A DNA stretch of 64,000 bases from Maratus speciosus (taxonomy: Eukaryota > Arthropoda > Arachnida > Araneae > Salticidae): contig OZ010787.1 of NCBI GenBank assembly GCA_963932465.1, positions 11,219,284 through 11,283,283 on the forward strand. The letters run 5' to 3'. Below the pieces are notes generated by a model, which was not told the origin of the DNA, searched no databases, and saw only the letters and a list, made by a program, of their open reading frames with translations. The first letter of the stretch is position 1; each line of letters opens with the position of its first letter. This document shows, one piece after another, positions 23,101 through 34,442 of the stretch. The position numbers were made by a program, and so were the translations under genes.

Positions 23101-24148
23101 CGCCAAAGTTTCCTGGCATAAAGTTTTGTAAGTTGTGTTTCGTAGCTACAACATGCCTTGTGCATCCAGAGTCAATTATAAAAGTATCTTCCACCGAGGT
23201 TTGTGCTCTGTTCGCGGTCACTTGTTCGTTTTCAGGAATTTTTTCTTCTGAGGATTTGTTATCATTGGGGGGAATCAAATTTTTTTCATTATCACTATCT
23301 TCAGCCTTGCTTCCAAAGCAAAAATTCGAGGTTTCCTTGGGGTTATTTTGGGTATTTTTGTAACTGTTCGTGTTATTTCTATAGTTGTTCGGATTGTTGA
23401 ATGCTTTGCTCCTGTTCCAGTCATTTCTTGCGTAATTATTGTGCTGGTTTTTATTTTTCAGGTGATAACACTCATTTATTGTATGTCCCTGCTTTTTGCA
23501 GTAACCGCAGTATTTTTTAATTTTGTTTTTGTTTGTTACTTTATATGCAGTTTCACGCGCATGATAATTTGTTCCCTGATTCTCACTCCTGTGTCTGTAT
23601 TCATCAGATAATTTATTCTTTACGAATTCTAAAGTTAAATCACTTTCGTTTCGAGCTTCAAGACCTATAATTAAGGGGTCATAGGATTTAGGTAGACTGC
23701 ACAATAAAAGTGCAACAATGTGAGTCTCGGGTATTTCTTCCCCAATGGCGTATAATTTGTCGCGTAAAGTTAATATATCGTTGATATGTTGGTTCATATT
23801 TCCACCGTCGCATAACTTTTTTGAATAGAGTCTCCTCAACAGAAACAACTTAGAGGATAAGGTGGATCTTTGGTGGACTCGCTTAAGGGTATCCCAGATT
23901 TCCTTGGCAGTTTTTAAATGCCGAATGTGGACAATCTGAGAGTCATCTATGAATAAATTTATTGAGGCACGGGTTTTGGCGTCTTTTTTTCGCCAAGTAT
24001 CGTCTGGAGTGAGTGGGGGCGTGTCGATGACGTAACTAAAGAGATCCTCTCTGGTTAGTAGCATTTCTAGGCGAAAAGCCCAAAGATCATAATTGCTATT
24101 AGAAAGTTTCTCTACCAGGGATATTTCCTTTGCTGCAGAAATTGCCAT
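20138..24148 (-). pseudogene. copia gag-pol polyprotein (one in-frame stop; RT motif YVDY)
   Basis: One frame of 1,337 codons, interrupted only by TGA at 22688-22690. In order it encodes: a gag region (residues ~1-200); a CCHC zinc knuckle CGYCKKQGHTINEC (CX2CX4HX4C); an aspartic protease with FIIDSGCTRH; a GAG-pre-integrase HxxxC zinc region (IWHKRLGH before the stop, VCKEC after it); an integrase core with D in FTDDYSRF, D in IRSDNAKEY and E in GVAERKNRT; a reverse transcriptase starting near WIEAANEEI; and RNase H (VYCDSDWAGD, STAEAEYIS). This is the normal PR-IN-RT-RH order of Ty1/copia. The RT box reads YVDY where YVDD is expected, through TAC at 21107-21109 replacing an Asp codon. That should abolish polymerase activity. 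The stop falls between the pre-integrase region and the integrase core. The last codons run through the polypurine tract into the LTR. Confidence 0.95.
20150..20162 (-). promoter_or_regulatory. copia polypurine tract
   Basis: On the minus strand, AAGAGGGGGA sits immediately before the 3' LTR start. This is the usual place and composition of the primer for plus-strand DNA synthesis. Confidence 0.8.
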
Positions 24149-24651
24149 GGCTTATCGTTGGATTCTACCCTATTTTTTTTTAATTATCTATATTTTTTGT
24201 GCGTATTGTTCATGTATATTTGTTCACCAATGTTACACTATCACACATAATATTAGTAAAATATCAATGTCTATATTTTATGCGTATTGTATATATATGT
24301 ATTTTCTTATTAATGCCACACTATCATACACAATGTAATATTACTGTCTATATAATGGTTCTTTATATACTTGAAATATTTCTTATCAACAGGTCATTTA
24401 TATTTATATAATATATTCAAGAAAAAAAAAATTTCGTATATATATACTCAATATTGTATCACTTTATATATATATAATATATTCAAGAATTTTTTTTTTT
24501 CGTTTTTATATATTTTCAAATTTTCAATATTGATCAATATTATTTATTATATTCAATATAATCAATATGCATTTCAGTAGTATTATTTTCAACAATAACA
24601 ATCAATTACTTTACAGCCCTTTTTTTTTCTCACTTTTTCAGTGTCATAATC
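24149..24651 (-). other. copia 5' leader
   Basis: About 500 bases of very AT-rich untranslated leader between the 5' LTR and the first ATG. The bases next to the LTR (minus strand GATTATGACACTG) are where the primer-binding site should be. I could not match them confidently to a tRNA. Confidence 0.7.
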
Positions 24652-25480
24652 TATAAGTTTTCAAAGGCGTGAATTCATATTACAATAAGGGCTGTTCTTT
24701 CATTTAATATTTTTCTAAATTATTTTAATTGAAAGTTAATTTGAAATGCAGAATGTTTGTAAGAGAAAATAATTCTTCTTACCTGTATAGGTGAGAGCGC
24801 TGGATCTACAGAGTATCACGGAAGTTTCTGTATCCACTTCATCCTATTTTAACTCTGAAAAAGGTATTTTATTGAAGCGTTAGTGAGAGTGTGTATGTAA
24901 TCACAGTGATCCAGGCTTTTGACTTTAAACGAGATTATTATCTTTAATAAAATACAATTATTAATGCACTCTACATTTCTTGATTAATAGGTTAATATGT
25001 ACTTGGTTAATATATACAATTTTAGCTTATCTTTATTAAATATATGTTGCATTCTTGAGAGCCAAAGTTAGCTTCCCGAAAAGCGAATGCATGAAGTGAC
25101 AGACAGAAACATATGTCCTTGTCACTTAAGAGATACGCCCTAGACTAAGATGAAAGGGTTTCTTTAGTAGAAGCAAGGGCTCTTGATCGAACACTCATTT
25201 CACAATGGAAATCTGCTGATCACTGCTGAAATGGAGTCTATCAAAGTCCAGCAAAACAGTTCTGCTTTCATAGTCTTTCAAAGTTTATTTGTGGTGCTGC
25301 CATCTATAGGAATATTAAGCAGTTGCATTGTCACAGGCAGCTGACGCAAATGAAGACTGGATTATTATGCGTAATTGGCCGGTCTATAAGAATTGTTTGA
25401 AGTTTGTCCGTGAAGTGTCGCCACCTGCCGCATATTTCACAAAACGAAAAGTCGAAACATATTTTGAACTATTTCCAACA
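24652..25480 (-). repeat. copia 5' LTR
   Basis: 829 bases, nearly identical to 19321-20149. On the minus strand it begins TGTTGGAAATAG. Promoter, start site and poly(A) functions are expected here. No single TATA box was chosen. Confidence 0.95.
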
Positions 25481-25563
25481 TTTTTTAAATACATATATAT
25501 TAAACCTGAAAATAAGGCAGTTAGTTAGTTTGGGGTGGCGATGTCCGCTGGGATGGTATGTGT

Positions 25564-28500
25564 TTAGCTTTGTTCTTTTATGTTTTGTTGAGAGATGGAG
25601 TCTATGTTTTCTATTAACCATCTGATAACTGCTTTGCCCTTGTTTTGTACATGTTTATTGTTTGCTAGCTGATTATGCCAAAGTTGCTCGTTGTTTGCTG
25701 TGATTTGAATCAGATGGTGTGGTTGTGTTAGTAGACAGGCTGTTAGAAAGTGTTTTGGGGTTCCCAATTGCCCGCATGCACAGTTTGGCTCATCTTTGCG
25801 CTTGAATCTGTGTAAGTATTCTGGGAATGCTTCATGTCCCGTGTATATCTGGCTGAGTAATTTACAACTCCTTAGTCTGTCTGTACTTACTTTTGGGAAG
25901 TATTGATATGTTGTCCTGCCCTTGTTCCCGTAATCCCACTCGAACTGCCACTGTTTAATAATTAGTTCTTTAATTTTTTTTTTTTAAGGTTTGTTATTGG
26001 TCTTTCTAAGTTATATGGAATTTCTTTTATTTTATTTTCTGCTGCTTGTTTGGCTAATTCGTCGGCATCCTCGTTTCCTTGGATGCCCACATGTGCTTTA
26101 ACCCAGCTAATTTTGAACCTATTATTTGAGAGTTTAATTGCTTCTTGTCTATCATTTACTAGTTGTGTGGTGTTAAATGGTTTGCTTAATGTTTGGATGG
26201 CTGACATGCAATCCGAGCGGATGCTGTATTCCATCTCTGTGCTGTTGCCCCAATATGCTGCTTGTAGTATGGCCAGTAGTTCGGCTTGAAAGACACTATT
26301 AAACTTCCTTAAAGGTGCTGGCCACGATTTAATTTTTTGTTCATTTTTGAAGGCTACGAATGCCGAACCCGTAGCTCCTGATTCCAATTTTGAGCTATCT
26401 GTGTAGATATTTATGTCTATGACGTTGTGTCCTATTCTTGGTTCGATTGTTTCTGCGGGGTGTGTGTTCCATACGTTTATTTTTTTGTATAGTCCGTGTG
26501 ATTTATTGTTGTTCCATGGAGGTTTACATTTTCTCTCAGTCTTGATACTGTACCGTATGTTGCTTCGTATTTTACTTGTAGGTGTATTGGAATCAGGCCT
26601 GCAAGTACCTGAAGGGCCGCGGTAGGGGCTGTTTTATATGCCTTAACAATGGACAGCAGGAAGTGTCTCTGGCAAGAGGATAATACCTCCTTGCTCCTTG
26701 TATTCAGGTTGTGGCCCCAAATAGGGGCGGAATAAGTTAGTGTCGTTTCAACTACTGTCCTATACCAAGTTTTAATAATTTCTGGTTTTAAGCCCCAGTT
26801 CCTGGATGCCATTGCTCCCAACATGTTGAATGTGTTTCTTATTTTTGCTGCTTGTGTTTGGCAATGCGCTAGCCAGTTGAGGTTTTTGTGTATTATGACT
26901 CCTAAGTATTTTATTTGCTCTTTTCCTTCGAGTTCTTTGTCATTGAATTTTATGCCTTCTATTTTATATGTGTCCTCTGTTGGAAGATTCCTTGTGTGTG
27001 TTCTGTTTAGATACAGCAGTTCTGTTTTATCCCAGTTTAGCGTTAGTTTATTTCCTATAATCCATTCACTGAATTCTTTGATTATTTTGTTAGCTAGTTT
27101 AACTAATTTGATTTTTGTTTTTGCTCTAAGTATTATTATAAAATCATCCGCGAATGCTTGTATTCTTACGTTAATTCCCCAATTTTTCTTGAGAGCCGTA
27201 TCTGCTATGAGCAGCCACAGCAAAGGCCCGAGACAGCTGCCTTGTGGGCAGCCCCCGAATGTTTGCTTTGTTAAAATAATGAAGTTTTCTTCGATTGTGA
27301 CGTACCTGTCTTTTAGGAAGCTCAATATCCAGTTTGTTAAATAAGTTGGATTGGGGGATTGCTTAAGGTTTTCAGATATAATAGGCCATCTGATATTATC
27401 GATTGCTCCCTTTATATCCATTGCTATGAGTAGTGTTTGGTAACCCTCTATTTTATCCTGTTTAATTGTTTTTATAAGATTATTATGTGCATGTTCGCAC
27501 GAGATCCCTTTTTTAAATCCGTATTGTTTATCGCTCCAATATTTGTTTACTGTTAGGTGGTGGGATATTCTGCCGTGTATTATTCTTTCTAAAATTTTAC
27601 TGAATGCCGGTAATAGGCTGATTGGTCTATAATTTTTGGGGTCTTTAGTGTCTTTACCTTTCTTGTGGAACAGAACCACTGTACCTATTTTGAAAGATTT
27701 TGGAAAATGGTTAAATTGGAGGCAAGTATTGTATAATGTTAAAAGAAGTTGTGGCGCTGCATTGTGAATTCGTTTTATTAGGTTATAATCAATATAGTCG
27801 AAACCAGGGGCTTTGTTTTGTTTAATGTTTTTAATTATCCTGTTCAGCTCTTGTCGCGTGATTGCAGGGGGGGGGGGGTTCTTCTTCTTCTTCTCTTGGC
27901 TTTTCCGATGTTAATTTATGTTCTATTTTTGGGTCTGTTAAGTAAAGGCTATTTATGAAGTGGTTTAGTGTATTTTTAATTGTGACTTCTTTGTTGTCTG
28001 GCAGGATATTGATTAAAACCTTGATGGGCATGTTTTCTTACCCGACGCTATCTTGTATTGTGGTCCGTATGTATTTTTAACTTCTTCACAGTATTTCTTC
28101 CATGAATCGCGTTTAGCTTTTTGTACTATTTTTTTAAGTTTTGCCCTTTCTTTTTCGTATTCTATGTGTAATTTCTGTTTTTTCCCCCGTCTTCTTGTTT
28201 TTGAAATTTTCTCCTAAACGCTCTGACCCTGTTTCTTACTATCTTAACCTCTTGCGTCCACCATTGCGGCGCTGTTATGACAGGTGCTTTCCTTTGTTTA
28301 TAACATTTGAACGCTATTGTTTTAATTTCGTTTTGGAGTCTTAAGGTTATATTATCTAACTGGTCTGTGTTTGTTATTCTTTTAATATCTTTAATATATC
28401 TATTTCTTATTTGTTTTATTGTTTTCTCAAATTTAGCGTGTTTTCCGTATTTCGTTTCTAACCTGTGTCTTTGATAGTTAGTGTTATCGTACTGAAGTTT

Positions 28501-29087
28501 AAATTTAATATACTTGTGGTCGCTGCCCGATTCATCATCGCTCACTTCCCAATCTGTAATTTCAGTCCCTAGTTTTGTTGTACCTATTGTTAAATCTGGC
28601 CAGCCGTCTAGTTTCTTTTGTCCCCTTATTGTACTAAAAGACGCTGGTGCTCCTGGAGGGTTTTGGACAAAGAGCGAGTTTAGGAGTAGAAAATCTGTAA
28701 GTTTTTCACCCCTGTCATTTATATCTGCGTATCCCCATTGTTGCGAGTGTGCGTTGAAGTCCCCCGCCAGTAGAATCTCGCCCTTTGCTAATTTCAGTGT
28801 GTCTTCCACTTCCTGAAGTACTATTACGAAATCTGCCGAGGGGGGAGCATATACGTTTATTATTGTTATAGTTCCTTTTTATTTTCTACTTTTATTGCTG
28901 TGGTATATTCTTTTTCTGCGATTGTTATTGGGTTTGTGCCTATATTCGTTACTATGGCTGGTCGATTATGTTTTGTTTTGGTTACTTTCCAGATGCTGTT
29001 TTTATCGCTAAAGGCTGTTATTTTTTCTGTTCTTTTATTTTGATAGTAGTCTTGAAGCAGTCCTATGTTAATCTTGTTTTCACTCAT
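25564..29087 (-). pseudogene. LINE ORF2: APE endonuclease, RT, RNase H, C-terminal zinc motif
   Basis: Starts at ATG 29087 (MSENKINIGLLQD). The endonuclease includes LLQDYYQNKR, NVYAPPS, LLAGDFNAHSQQWG and SGSDHKYI. The RT contains KNYRPISLLP, GGCPQGSCLGP and the catalytic AFADDF. RNase H follows, with YTDSSK, FQAELLAILQA, SDCMSAIQ and NEDADELAKQAA. The C-terminus has a CCHC-like motif, CACGQLGTPKHFLTAC, as in R1/I-type elements. At least five frame changes are needed to read it through, near 28870, 28162, 27870 (G-run and TTC repeat), 26478 and 25975 (A/T homopolymers). The stop is TAA at 25564-25566. The domain set and order are complete, but the gene is dead as sequenced. Confidence 0.9.
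27871..27897. repeat. G-run and (TTC)n microsatellite inside LINE ORF2
   Basis: A run of about 10 G followed by TTCTTCTTCTTCTTC. It lies between the endonuclease and RT regions, where the reading frame is lost. Replication slippage is a likely cause. Confidence 0.8.
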
Positions 29088-29258
29088 GTAACCCTTTAAT
29101 GAGTTAGTGGCATGAAAGCTATTGTGTAGATTAATTTGTATGAATTTAATATTGTCTTTATCTTGCGAGTTTTCTTTTGTGGTGGAGCTTGCTATATGTA
29201 TTTATTTTTCTGTTTTTGCATGTTTAACGCTTGGGTGCCTTTTTGGCACGCGCTATCT

Positions 29259-30848
29259 TTAATGTCGGCGTGGTGCATAATTGACTCTATTTAGTTCACG
29301 TACTCTTTGTTCACGTTCTCTGATTTCTGCTTGTGTACGCCTATACAATCGTGGAATACCCCCGTATGCATTTACTGTTACTAAGTCTTTTAAAACTTCC
29401 TCACTTGTGGTTAGTTTTGTTTTCTCTTTTTCTAGTTCCAACTGCCTTATTGTCAGTAGTTTACGGTAGACCCTACACCTCCCGTCATGAGCCGTGTGGT
29501 CAACTGGTAGATGTGCTATGAGGTGATCTTTATTCCATTCATTGAAGGTTGTGCACATGACACACCGCTTCGTATTTTGGGGGCAGTCTTCGTATCTATG
29601 GTGGCCGGCGCAAGTTGGACAGTATTCTTCTTTTTGGGTACACTGGTTTGCAAGATGATCAAACCCCTGGCATCGATGGCATCTTAGGATTGTGGCATAG
29701 TTCTTTACTGGGCATTCCCTGAGTCCCAGGAAAACTGTTCTCTCTCTGAGCATGTGATTTGCCAAGGGCTCGGGGAGCGATACCGGTATGTGTACTTTTC
29801 CCGCTGATACCGTAGGGTTTGTATCTTTTCCAGATTATCTTTGAGGCTGATGCCTATCTTCCTGCATACCTTCGTTTTCACTGTTGTTTCATCTGTTTCC
29901 TCTGGTGCGTGGAAGATTATGATTCTCTTCATCTTCATGTTTGCTGTCTTGATATTCAAACCGCTGCTACTTTCTTCGCTTTCTGTGAGGGCATCTTTTA
30001 TCCTCATGGCTTGTGCCGCCGAATCACATACTATTTTCATGCCGTTGCGTATCTTCTTGACGTTCTTCACCCCGTCTTTGTTTTGTATCTTGCTGGCTAC
30101 TTGTTGCTCCACTTCTTCTGCTGTTCTGTCTTCTTTAGCTTGGACTATTACTGTAGCTGTAGCTTCTTGTACAGCTCTGCATATGACTTTACGACCGACG
30201 TTTTCATACTTACCAGTTCTTCTTTATCAGTTATTTCTTCATTGATCGTTGTTCTTAAGGCTGTTGATTGTTCCATAACTTCTATACTGGCCTCGGCGTG
30301 CACAGTCCTAGTCTCGATCTCCATTAGTGAATTGATCACTATTTGGAGTGCTCATTCTATGGCCGTGCGCGTCGAAGCGGTGATCTTTGTAGATTTTGCT
30401 GCGATTGATTTAATATAGCTAATTGCCAGCATTCCTCTTTCAACTTCTAACGATCTTCTTTTATTTGCTTCTGGCAGATCACAATAACTCATTAACTTAT
30501 TCTTGATGTCATCTGTCTCTTTATTTTCCATTTTTGAGGCATTCTGTTGGCTATCTTTGTCGGAATCGACTTCTGTCTCGTCATCGTTGGTCAGATCGAA
30601 ATATTCTTGTATATTCTACAGTGTTATTACTGTCTTTTCGGGGAGCTCTTCTTTTTTAGTTGAATTCTTCAATGATTGACCAGGTAGCTCCTTTCGAGCG
30701 GAGCCGGATCCACCTGCCACTACTGGTGTCTTTTTTGTATTTTGGGTTTTAGTGTTGTTGATTTTGAGTTGATTTTTGGTGCATTGTTACGTATGTATGT
30801 TGGAGAGTTTATGCTACTCCTAGAGGAGGAGCGAGTGCCGGGTGGCAT
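29259..30848 (-). pseudogene. LINE ORF1 (gag-like, zinc knuckles)
   Basis: The likely start is ATG 30848 (MPPGTRSSSRSS, a start typical of such ORF1 proteins). The central part is lysine/glutamate-rich. The C-terminal part (29765-29259) contains CHRCQGFDHLANQC (CX2CX4HX4C), a second knuckle CPTCAGHHRYEDC and a third Cys/His cluster. ORF1 proteins of this type bind element RNA. Frame breaks occur near 30760, 30615, 30352, 30148-30112 and 29765-29705, so no full-length product can be made. It lies 171 bases upstream of ORF2. Confidence 0.8.
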
Positions 30849-31980
30849 TTTGTTGTGTTCTATTACGCTGTTTTCACCTCTAAGTGTACTTGTTTATTTT
30901 ATTTTACTTCCCAGCGGAGTGGGGGGGGGGGAGGCAAAGATACATAAACATAAATCGATTTCACACAATAAATACTAATGGTAATTGGTTTACAAGCAGT
31001 TAAACAATTGTGTGGGGGAGAGAGAATGCTAGAACCTACGCTCTGTTGAGTACTAAGATTGCTAAGGTATAAGATTTAATCACTTATTAACGCCTAAAAT
31101 GCAGTGAGAAAAAGGAACTAGGGGGAAGGGGGGGGGGACTAAGCAAAACCTTAAATAGGCTGGAAGTGGGTAGAATAAAGGTATAGAATCTGTTAAAAGT
31201 CTTAGAAAGACAGTATTGATTTATTATTCCTTGTTAACTTGGTTGATTAATCAAAAGTTTTAATTTGAATATTTAATTGATTAATTTTGCGAGTTAGTTG
31301 TTCTCATTAAGCTGTAGAAACTAGGAACTGGGGAGGGGTGGGGGAGCTGAAAAATTGAATATATAGTATTTAAAATACAATGGCTCACTAATGCTTGCTG
31401 TGGGAGCTTATCTATCTACTGTGGAAGGGGTTTGTTAAAATAATTATTAGATCTTAGAGATCTTTCAAAGAGTGGGGACTTGGGAGACAATGAACTGGTA
31501 TGCTGAACACGAAGGGATTATAGGTGCACGAAGGATTAGTCCGCTGCGTAGGGGAGAATATCTATTGTACTGGGCAATGATTGATGCACCCTAACTTCTA
31601 TTGTTACTTATCTATTAGCTATGTGGTGTATGGACACTGTTGGAATCTATATGCTGTGTTAAGAATGTGAACTGTAGGAGTTAAATGACTGAATATTATA
31701 TTAAATTAAGTTGAATAAAATGGCTAGGTTATTAGGAAAAATAAAAGTTTTGGAGAATAAAAGGTGAAGGGGCTGATTAATTAATACAGAGAGTTATTAA
31801 AATTAAGGGGCAGTTGTATAATGAATATAATGAATAAAACTGTGTTAAACGGAACAAAAATAACAAAAAAGGGAGCTGTAGTAATGAAGAATTTAACCTA
31901 AAGAATTTTAATTTGTAAATTACTTACGTATTGTTTTTTTCCCGCCAGGACTCCTGTGTCGTCTAGAAGATGTTGTTTAC
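30849..31980. other. LINE 5' UTR or unrecognised DNA with G-runs
   Basis: AT-rich with repeated G-rich stretches (near 30920-30932, 31124-31139 and 31330-31343). No coding sequence was recognised. It may include the LINE 5' untranslated region; no start point or target duplication was found. Confidence 0.4.
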
Positions 31981-32331
31981 TAAAAGATGGCGTCCTTCTT
32001 TCACCTCTAAGTAGCCAGTGTTGGAGAAAATGGCGTTTGGGAGAGCTACGATCTTGATCAAGGCAAGCGCCTTACAGGGAGGGGGTTCTTTTTTCGCCGG
32101 AGATCTCCTTCTTTCGACCGGTCATAACCTGTAGCGTCCTACCGCTGGCTGCTTGCTTCGCTCTTGGCGAATCTTGTGCATGGTCCCTGCTAATTACTAA
32201 TTACTTAGTAGCTAATTAATTGTGCATGATATCGTTGATTGAAAGGCAGCTTCGTGTTCCTCTGGTTAATTATCATCCGTGGGTACAAAAACCGTTGAAG
32301 TGGGCCTGGTATTTCCGTAGCTAAAAGCAAA
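31981..32331 (+). promoter_or_regulatory. CpG-rich stretch with repeated ATGGCG motifs (promoter-like)
   Basis: Compared with its AT-rich surroundings this segment is rich in CG dinucleotides. It carries AGATGGCG (31985-31992) and AAAATGGCG (32030-32038), with a third AAAATGGCGG at 32330-32339 at its edge. These resemble YY1/Pho-type sites. It directly precedes the exon-like ORF at 32332. No TATA box is obvious. This is an inference from composition and motifs only. Confidence 0.35.
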
Positions 32332-32429
32332 ATGGCGGAGCCCAAAAAAACGCGTGCTTTGGCATTTAATCTTATAGTTTGGCCCACAACAGGCAGTTCA
32401 GCTGATGACGAGTCGACGCAACAGGGGAG
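32332..32429 (+). CDS. Candidate first coding exon of an unidentified gene
   Basis: ATG in the context GCAAAATGGCGGAG opens a frame beginning MAEPKKTRALAFNL, then VWPTTGSSADDES. The frame runs to a strong splice-donor match, GAG|GTAAGC, with the intron starting at 32430. Unspliced, it stops at TAA 32431-32433 after 33 codons. The start matches the TISU/YY1 pattern of genes with short 5' leaders, and the surrounding CpG density fits a promoter. The exon would end in phase 2. I do not recognise the protein and cannot place exon 2. Alternatives are a chance ORF in LINE or gypsy leader sequence. The gypsy-type element begins about 800 bases downstream. Confidence 0.35.
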
Positions 32430-32433
32430 GTAA

Positions 32434-33202
32434 GCTCATAATTTTTTTTTTTTGAGTGGCTCTTATTTTTAGAATTGTTTAAATGTGTCAAGTAAATAGC
32501 TAAAGTTTTGAGGCAAAAATTTATTGTGTGTCTTCGAAAAAAATAAAAGAAAGCATTAAGCTAAGAAGAGTTAAAGTTAACTTAAGTAGTCTAGCCTATT
32601 AATCAGATTTAGAATCTGGGATTTATTCGGGAAGAATAAATACGAAAAATTTTCTAGTATTAAGAATAGAAAAGTGTGAGGATTATATTGTACTTAGGCG
32701 TTGAAAAAAAAAAAACCCAAAAGGGAATAGCTTTTTAAATTAGATGCGCAAGGTACACAATGTTATTAATAGATTTGTGAGGGAAAATATTTTATAATTG
32801 TTGGTTATTATATAAAGAAATTTTCTGAATTTATGAAAAGCATTGGTAGCACTGGACCAGGATTGCAAGGTGTGCTCAATCTTGAGGAAATTTAAGAGTT
32901 TTTCAAAAAGTTATATGTACAATTGGTATAAAAATATTAGATACTTTGTTTCATTTTGTGTGCATAGGGCTTCGAAGCTGAAAATTTTATCTTGCATATT
33001 TAACAGAAAGAGAATGTATTAAAATAATTTTATGGTATATATCAAATTTATTCTTTATGTTACTGTTTGTATTCAAAAGGTGTTTATAAAAAGTATTCAT
33101 AGCATAATTTAAACTTCATAGGTTGAAATTATTTTTTATATGTCAGGTGACAGGATTAAATTATCTTTGATATTATTGTTGTAATTTGAGTTAAATTTAA
33201 GA
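32434..33202. other. Intron-like or leader DNA upstream of the Ty3-type gag
   Basis: AT-rich sequence with no ORF. If the element at 33203 were complete, its 5' LTR and primer-binding site should be here or further left. No match to the 3' LTR (46910-47873) was found, so the 5' LTR appears to be absent. Confidence 0.45.
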
Positions 33203-33367
33203 GTGGATAAAATTACGGCACTAAAATATTGTAGAAAGATTGATTTGCAAAAATTAGCAGACGAGCTGGGGGCAAAAATTGAGGAAGGCGACACGATAGC
33301 AATAATCATTCAAAAAATTGAGCAGGCAAATGATTACGATGAAGAGCTGGCGCTGACGCAAGCTGGG
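33203..33367 (+). pseudogene. Ty3-type gag, N-terminal piece
   Basis: The frame reads from GTG 33203 (DKITALKYCRKIDLQ, LADELGAKIEEG) and is cut by the TA-flanked element at 33370. The pattern recalls the SAP-like N-terminus found in some arthropod gag proteins. No in-frame ATG exists upstream before a stop at 33182-33184, so the original ATG may have mutated to GTG (inference). Deleting the inserted element in thought, with one TA copy, keeps the frame open into 34443 and beyond. Confidence 0.65.
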
Positions 33368-33369
33368 TA

Positions 33370-34441
33370 CAGTCGTGGAAAAAAAAAGTAAACACTCCCT
33401 ACTAACTCTTCAACAAATTATCGTAGAAGAAATTTACTGGTACTGAACGATTGGAAATAAAGTCTACTTTTAAATTATGTATATAAAATTTGCTTAGGGG
33501 CCATCTACATATAAAAACGAACCCAAACTTTGTTTTTTTTCAATGGCAGTACACAATTCTGACAGCATAAATGAACTCTACACCCTTCAATTAGCCTAAA
33601 AACGAATTTTTATGCAATTCATACCATAAGTTTCCGAGAAAATAATTATTTTAAAACGAGCGTATTTTAAGGGCTGTATCCAAATTGAAGTTCCGTACTC
33701 GATTGTTAACCGAAAGAACCTCTTTCTTGATCAAGGCACCTTAAGCGCCACTCAAGGATTCAATGAAGCCTGTTAGATTACAGTACGGCAGAATAAATTT
33801 CAAAATGTCTACTCACTTTCATCATAGACGGTCCCTTAAACCATCATTTCGCCGTTTTTTAAGCATAATTTGAAAACTACTTGGAAGAAAAATGTGAAAT
33901 TTTGGTTTTCCATAAAGCAGGACTTAATAAATCTAAATCCATCAAAAAAATTGTAGGTTGCAATTCATAATTTTTTCGAATATTAATTTGATAATTCATA
34001 ATTCATATAGTAAAATTATAAAAATTGCAAATTCAGCGTATTTATGTTTGTGCACATTAGTTTTATTGCTACACAAAAAAATAGCACATTAGGAGCATAA
34101 TTTCAGGAGATATAAATAAAAATATGAAAATGTAATTTAACATTAGAAGCACTAAATTTTGAATGTTTATAATTCAAAAACTTATCATTCAAATGACTTG
34201 AAATTTGGTGTCTAGTCATAGTTTGAACCGAAGATTTGAAATATTTCGTTAAAATTGGGTATTGCCATTAAAAAAAGTGAAGTTTGGGTTCGTTTTAATA
34301 TGTAGATGACCCCTAAGAAAATTTTATATACATCATTTAAAAGTAGACTTTATATCCAATCGTTCGGTACCAGTAACTTTCTTCTATGATGATTTGTTGA
34401 GGAGTTAGTAGGGGGTGTTTACTTTTTTTCCCACGACTGTA
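33370..34441. mobile_element. Non-autonomous Tc1/mariner-type element with ~180-bp TIRs
   Basis: 1,072 bases bounded by inverted repeats: CAGTCGTGGAAAAAAAAAGT at the left and ACTTTTTTTCCCACGACTG at the right. The inverted match continues inward for about 180 bases to AATGGCA. TA dinucleotides at 33368-33369 and 34442-34443 form the target duplication. No transposase is encoded, so this is a MITE or internally deleted derivative. It interrupts the Ty3-type gag frame and is therefore younger than it. A right-end fragment of the same family is at 60266-60348. Confidence 0.9.
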
Positions 34442-34442
34442 C

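Larger units (their letters stand above)
19321..25480 (-). mobile_element. Nearly complete Ty1/copia LTR retrotransposon
   Basis: A 6.16-kb element on the minus strand. From its 5' end it has an LTR (25480-24652), a leader (24651-24149), one gag-pol reading frame (24148-20138), a polypurine tract and a 3' LTR (20149-19321). Both LTRs are 829 bases and differ at about 8 positions by eye (~1%), so the insertion is recent. Flanking TTTTT on both sides fits a 5-bp target duplication. It is inserted in the poly(A) tail of the LINE at 25481-30848. The in-frame TGA and a changed RT catalytic residue mean this copy is probably not autonomous. Confidence 0.95.
25481..30848 (-). mobile_element. Non-LTR retrotransposon with RNase H (I/R1/LOA-like group), decayed
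   Basis: A ~5.4-kb LINE on the minus strand. ORF1 (30848-29259) carries CCHC knuckles. ORF2 (29087-25564) carries endonuclease, RT, RNase H and a C-terminal Cys/His motif. An 80-base 3' UTR leads into an A-run. The presence of RNase H places it with the I/R1/LOA-type clades and not with typical Jockey or CR1. Several frameshifts make it inactive. The copia element at 19321-25480 landed in its poly(A) tail, so the tail continues at 19309-19320. The 5' end is uncertain; its 5' UTR could extend beyond 30848. Confidence 0.9.

Noticed and set aside
20476..24580. Many plus-strand ORFs across the copia element, the longest 173 codons (22842-23363)
   Set aside because: They lie antisense to the copia gag-pol frame and have hydrophobic, low-information translations with no domain.
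26413..30418. Plus-strand ORFs of up to 199 codons over the LINE
   Set aside because: Antisense shadows of ORF1 and ORF2, with no domains.
31964..32130. 33-codon ORF starting ATGGCGTTTGGG at 32033
   Set aside because: No splice donor or domain. It is probably part of the promoter-like stretch.
32846..32861. TGGTAGCACTGGACC as a primer-binding site
   Set aside because: Only partly resembles the initiator-tRNA-Met site, and no LTR end precedes it.
32434..33202. 5' LTR of the Ty3-type element
   Set aside because: Compared by eye with 46910-47873, no shared LTR sequence was found.
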